From the NCBI RefSeq assembly GCF_027066465.1, contig NZ_JAMONU010000144.1:1-30632 (forward strand): a stretch of 30,632 bases of DNA. Direction: 5' to 3'. Shown here in pieces: positions 29,914 through 30,632 of this stretch. A program made the position numbers and the translations under genes. The stretch comes from Thermococcus sp. (lineage in GTDB: Archaea > Methanobacteriota_B > Thermococci > Thermococcales > Thermococcaceae). Within the stretch, counting starts at the first letter, position 1; each line of letters starts with the position of its first letter. The notes beneath the pieces were generated by a model. It saw nothing but the letters and a program-made list of their open reading frames with translations, ran no database searches and was not told where the DNA came from.

Positions 29914-30632
29914 ATGGTGAACATCGAGCTTCTCAAAAAGGTCGTCGAGGCCCCTGGAGTTTCTGGATACGAGTTCTTGGGAATCAGGGACGTGGTCGTT
30001 GAGGAGATTAAGGACTACGTGGACGAGGTTAAGGTTGACAAGCTCGGGAACGTCATAGCCCACAAGAAGGGAAGCGGCCCGAAGGTCATGATTGCGGCCC
30101 ACATGGACAAGATAGGCGTGATGGTGAACCACATAGACAAGGACGGCTACCTCCACCTCGTCCCCATAGGCGGCGTTGACCCGAGAACCCTCGTGGCGCA
30201 GAGGATAAGGTTCTTCACCGACAAGGGTGAGCGCTTCGGCGTCGTCGGGCACATTCCGCCGCACATCCAGAAGCCGGAGGACAGGAAGAAGGCGGCCGAT
30301 TGGGACACGGTTGTCGTTGACGTCGGCGCCGACAGCAAGGAAGAGGCCGAGGAGATGGGCTTCCGCGTTGGAACGGTCGGCGAGTTCGCCCCGGCCTTCA
30401 CCCAGCTCAGCGAGAACAGGATTGCAACGCCGTACCTCGACGACAGGGTCTGCCTCTACGCGATGATAGAGACCGCCAAGGCCCTTGAGAACCATGAAGC
30501 GGATATCTACTTCGTCGCGAGCGTTCAGGAGGAGGTTGGCCTCAGGGGTGCTAAAGTTGCGAGCTACGCAATAGACCCCGAGATAGGCATAGCGATGGAC
30601 GTCACCTTTGCCAAGCAGGTCGGGGACAAGGG
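29914..30632 (+). CDS. M42-family TET aminopeptidase, 5' part
   Basis: Large self-compartmentalised cytoplasmic aminopeptidase (TET) that trims peptides left by the proteasome. The gene runs off the right edge; 239 residues of a usual ~350 are visible, with no stop codon in frame. Two-metal-site residues are present: His63 and Asp65 (AAHMDKIG), Asp176 or Asp177 (TPYLDDRV), Glu206 and Glu207 (VQEEVGLRG), and Asp229 (AMDVTF). The N-terminus (LLKKVVEAPGVSGYEFLGIRD) closely follows my memory of Pyrococcus TET2-type sequences. ATG 29914 follows AAAGGAGGCG. The substrate class (leucyl, lysyl or glutamyl type) cannot be told without the C-terminus. Confidence 0.93.
   Translation, partial: MVNIELLKKVVEAPGVSGYEFLGIRDVVVEEIKDYVDEVKVDKLGNVIAHKKGSGPKVMIAAHMDKIGVMVNHIDKDGYLHLVPIGGVDPRTLVAQRIRFFTDKGERFGVVGHIPPHIQKPEDRKKAADWDTVVVDVGADSKEEAEEMGFRVGTVGEFAPAFTQLSENRIATPYLDDRVCLYAMIETAKALENHEADIYFVASVQEEVGLRGAKVASYAIDPEIGIAMDVTFAKQVGDK

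Noticed and set aside
1..30632. CRISPR arrays, IS elements, tRNA genes or a replication origin.
   Set aside because: I found no regularly spaced repeats, transposase motifs, tRNA-like cloverleaf sequences or clustered origin boxes by eye.

Overview
The window looks like a stretch of a Thermococcus (Thermococcales, Euryarchaeota) chromosome. The evidence is the gene content: L-threonine dehydrogenase, TIP26-type TBP-interacting protein, Csl4 exosome subunit, RNA polymerase subunit L, Hjc resolvase, AGOG glycosylase, archaeal HMG-CoA reductase, TET-type M42 aminopeptidase and archaeal PheST, GatE and ThrRS. The promoter style also fits: an A/T-rich TATA element lies about 25 bp before the inferred transcript start, followed by a 10-15 nt leader with a GGTG(A)-type ribosome-binding site. 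Coding density is very high. There is no IS element, prophage, CRISPR array, rRNA or tRNA that I can see, and no gene-free stretch above 300 bp.

Left third (1-11.4 kb): the 3' part of gatE; two small membrane proteins with a C/D box guide RNA antisense to the end of the first; a leftward pair of MinD-like ATPase and HMG-CoA reductase; rightward tdh; the pheS-pheT pair; a probable 30-codon gene behind pheT; truA; and a leftward SSL2/XPB-like helicase.

Middle (11.4-20.3 kb): a UbiD-family decarboxylase that is probably the mevalonate-pathway trans-anhydromevalonate-5-phosphate decarboxylase; a YdjM-like membrane protein; an ABC-2 exporter (permease plus ATPase); AGOG coupled to beta-RFAP synthase; a divergent dihydropteroate synthase homologue; and a leftward run of SppA, an unknown 159-aa protein and a PerM/AI-2E-type membrane protein.

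Right third (20.3-30.6 kb): a TIM-barrel sugar isomerase-like protein; a leftward RNA operon (csl4, DUF2067, rpoL, RNase III-like); thrS; a leftward group of gamma-carbonic-anhydrase-like protein, cis-prenyltransferase, TIP26 and a KaiC-like protein without a P-loop; then rightward hjc, a glycosylated surface protein and the 5' part of a TET aminopeptidase.

Themes: translation (four aminoacyl-tRNA or amidotransferase genes), RNA processing, isoprenoid lipid synthesis (HMG-CoA reductase, UbiD, cis-prenyltransferase), methanopterin-type pterin synthesis (beta-RFAP synthase and DHPS) and DNA repair (AGOG, Hjc, helicase). The least expected items are the C/D guide RNA with its own promoter, the 30-codon gene, two symmetric TATA elements shared by divergent genes, and the near-universal 3' overlap of convergent genes.
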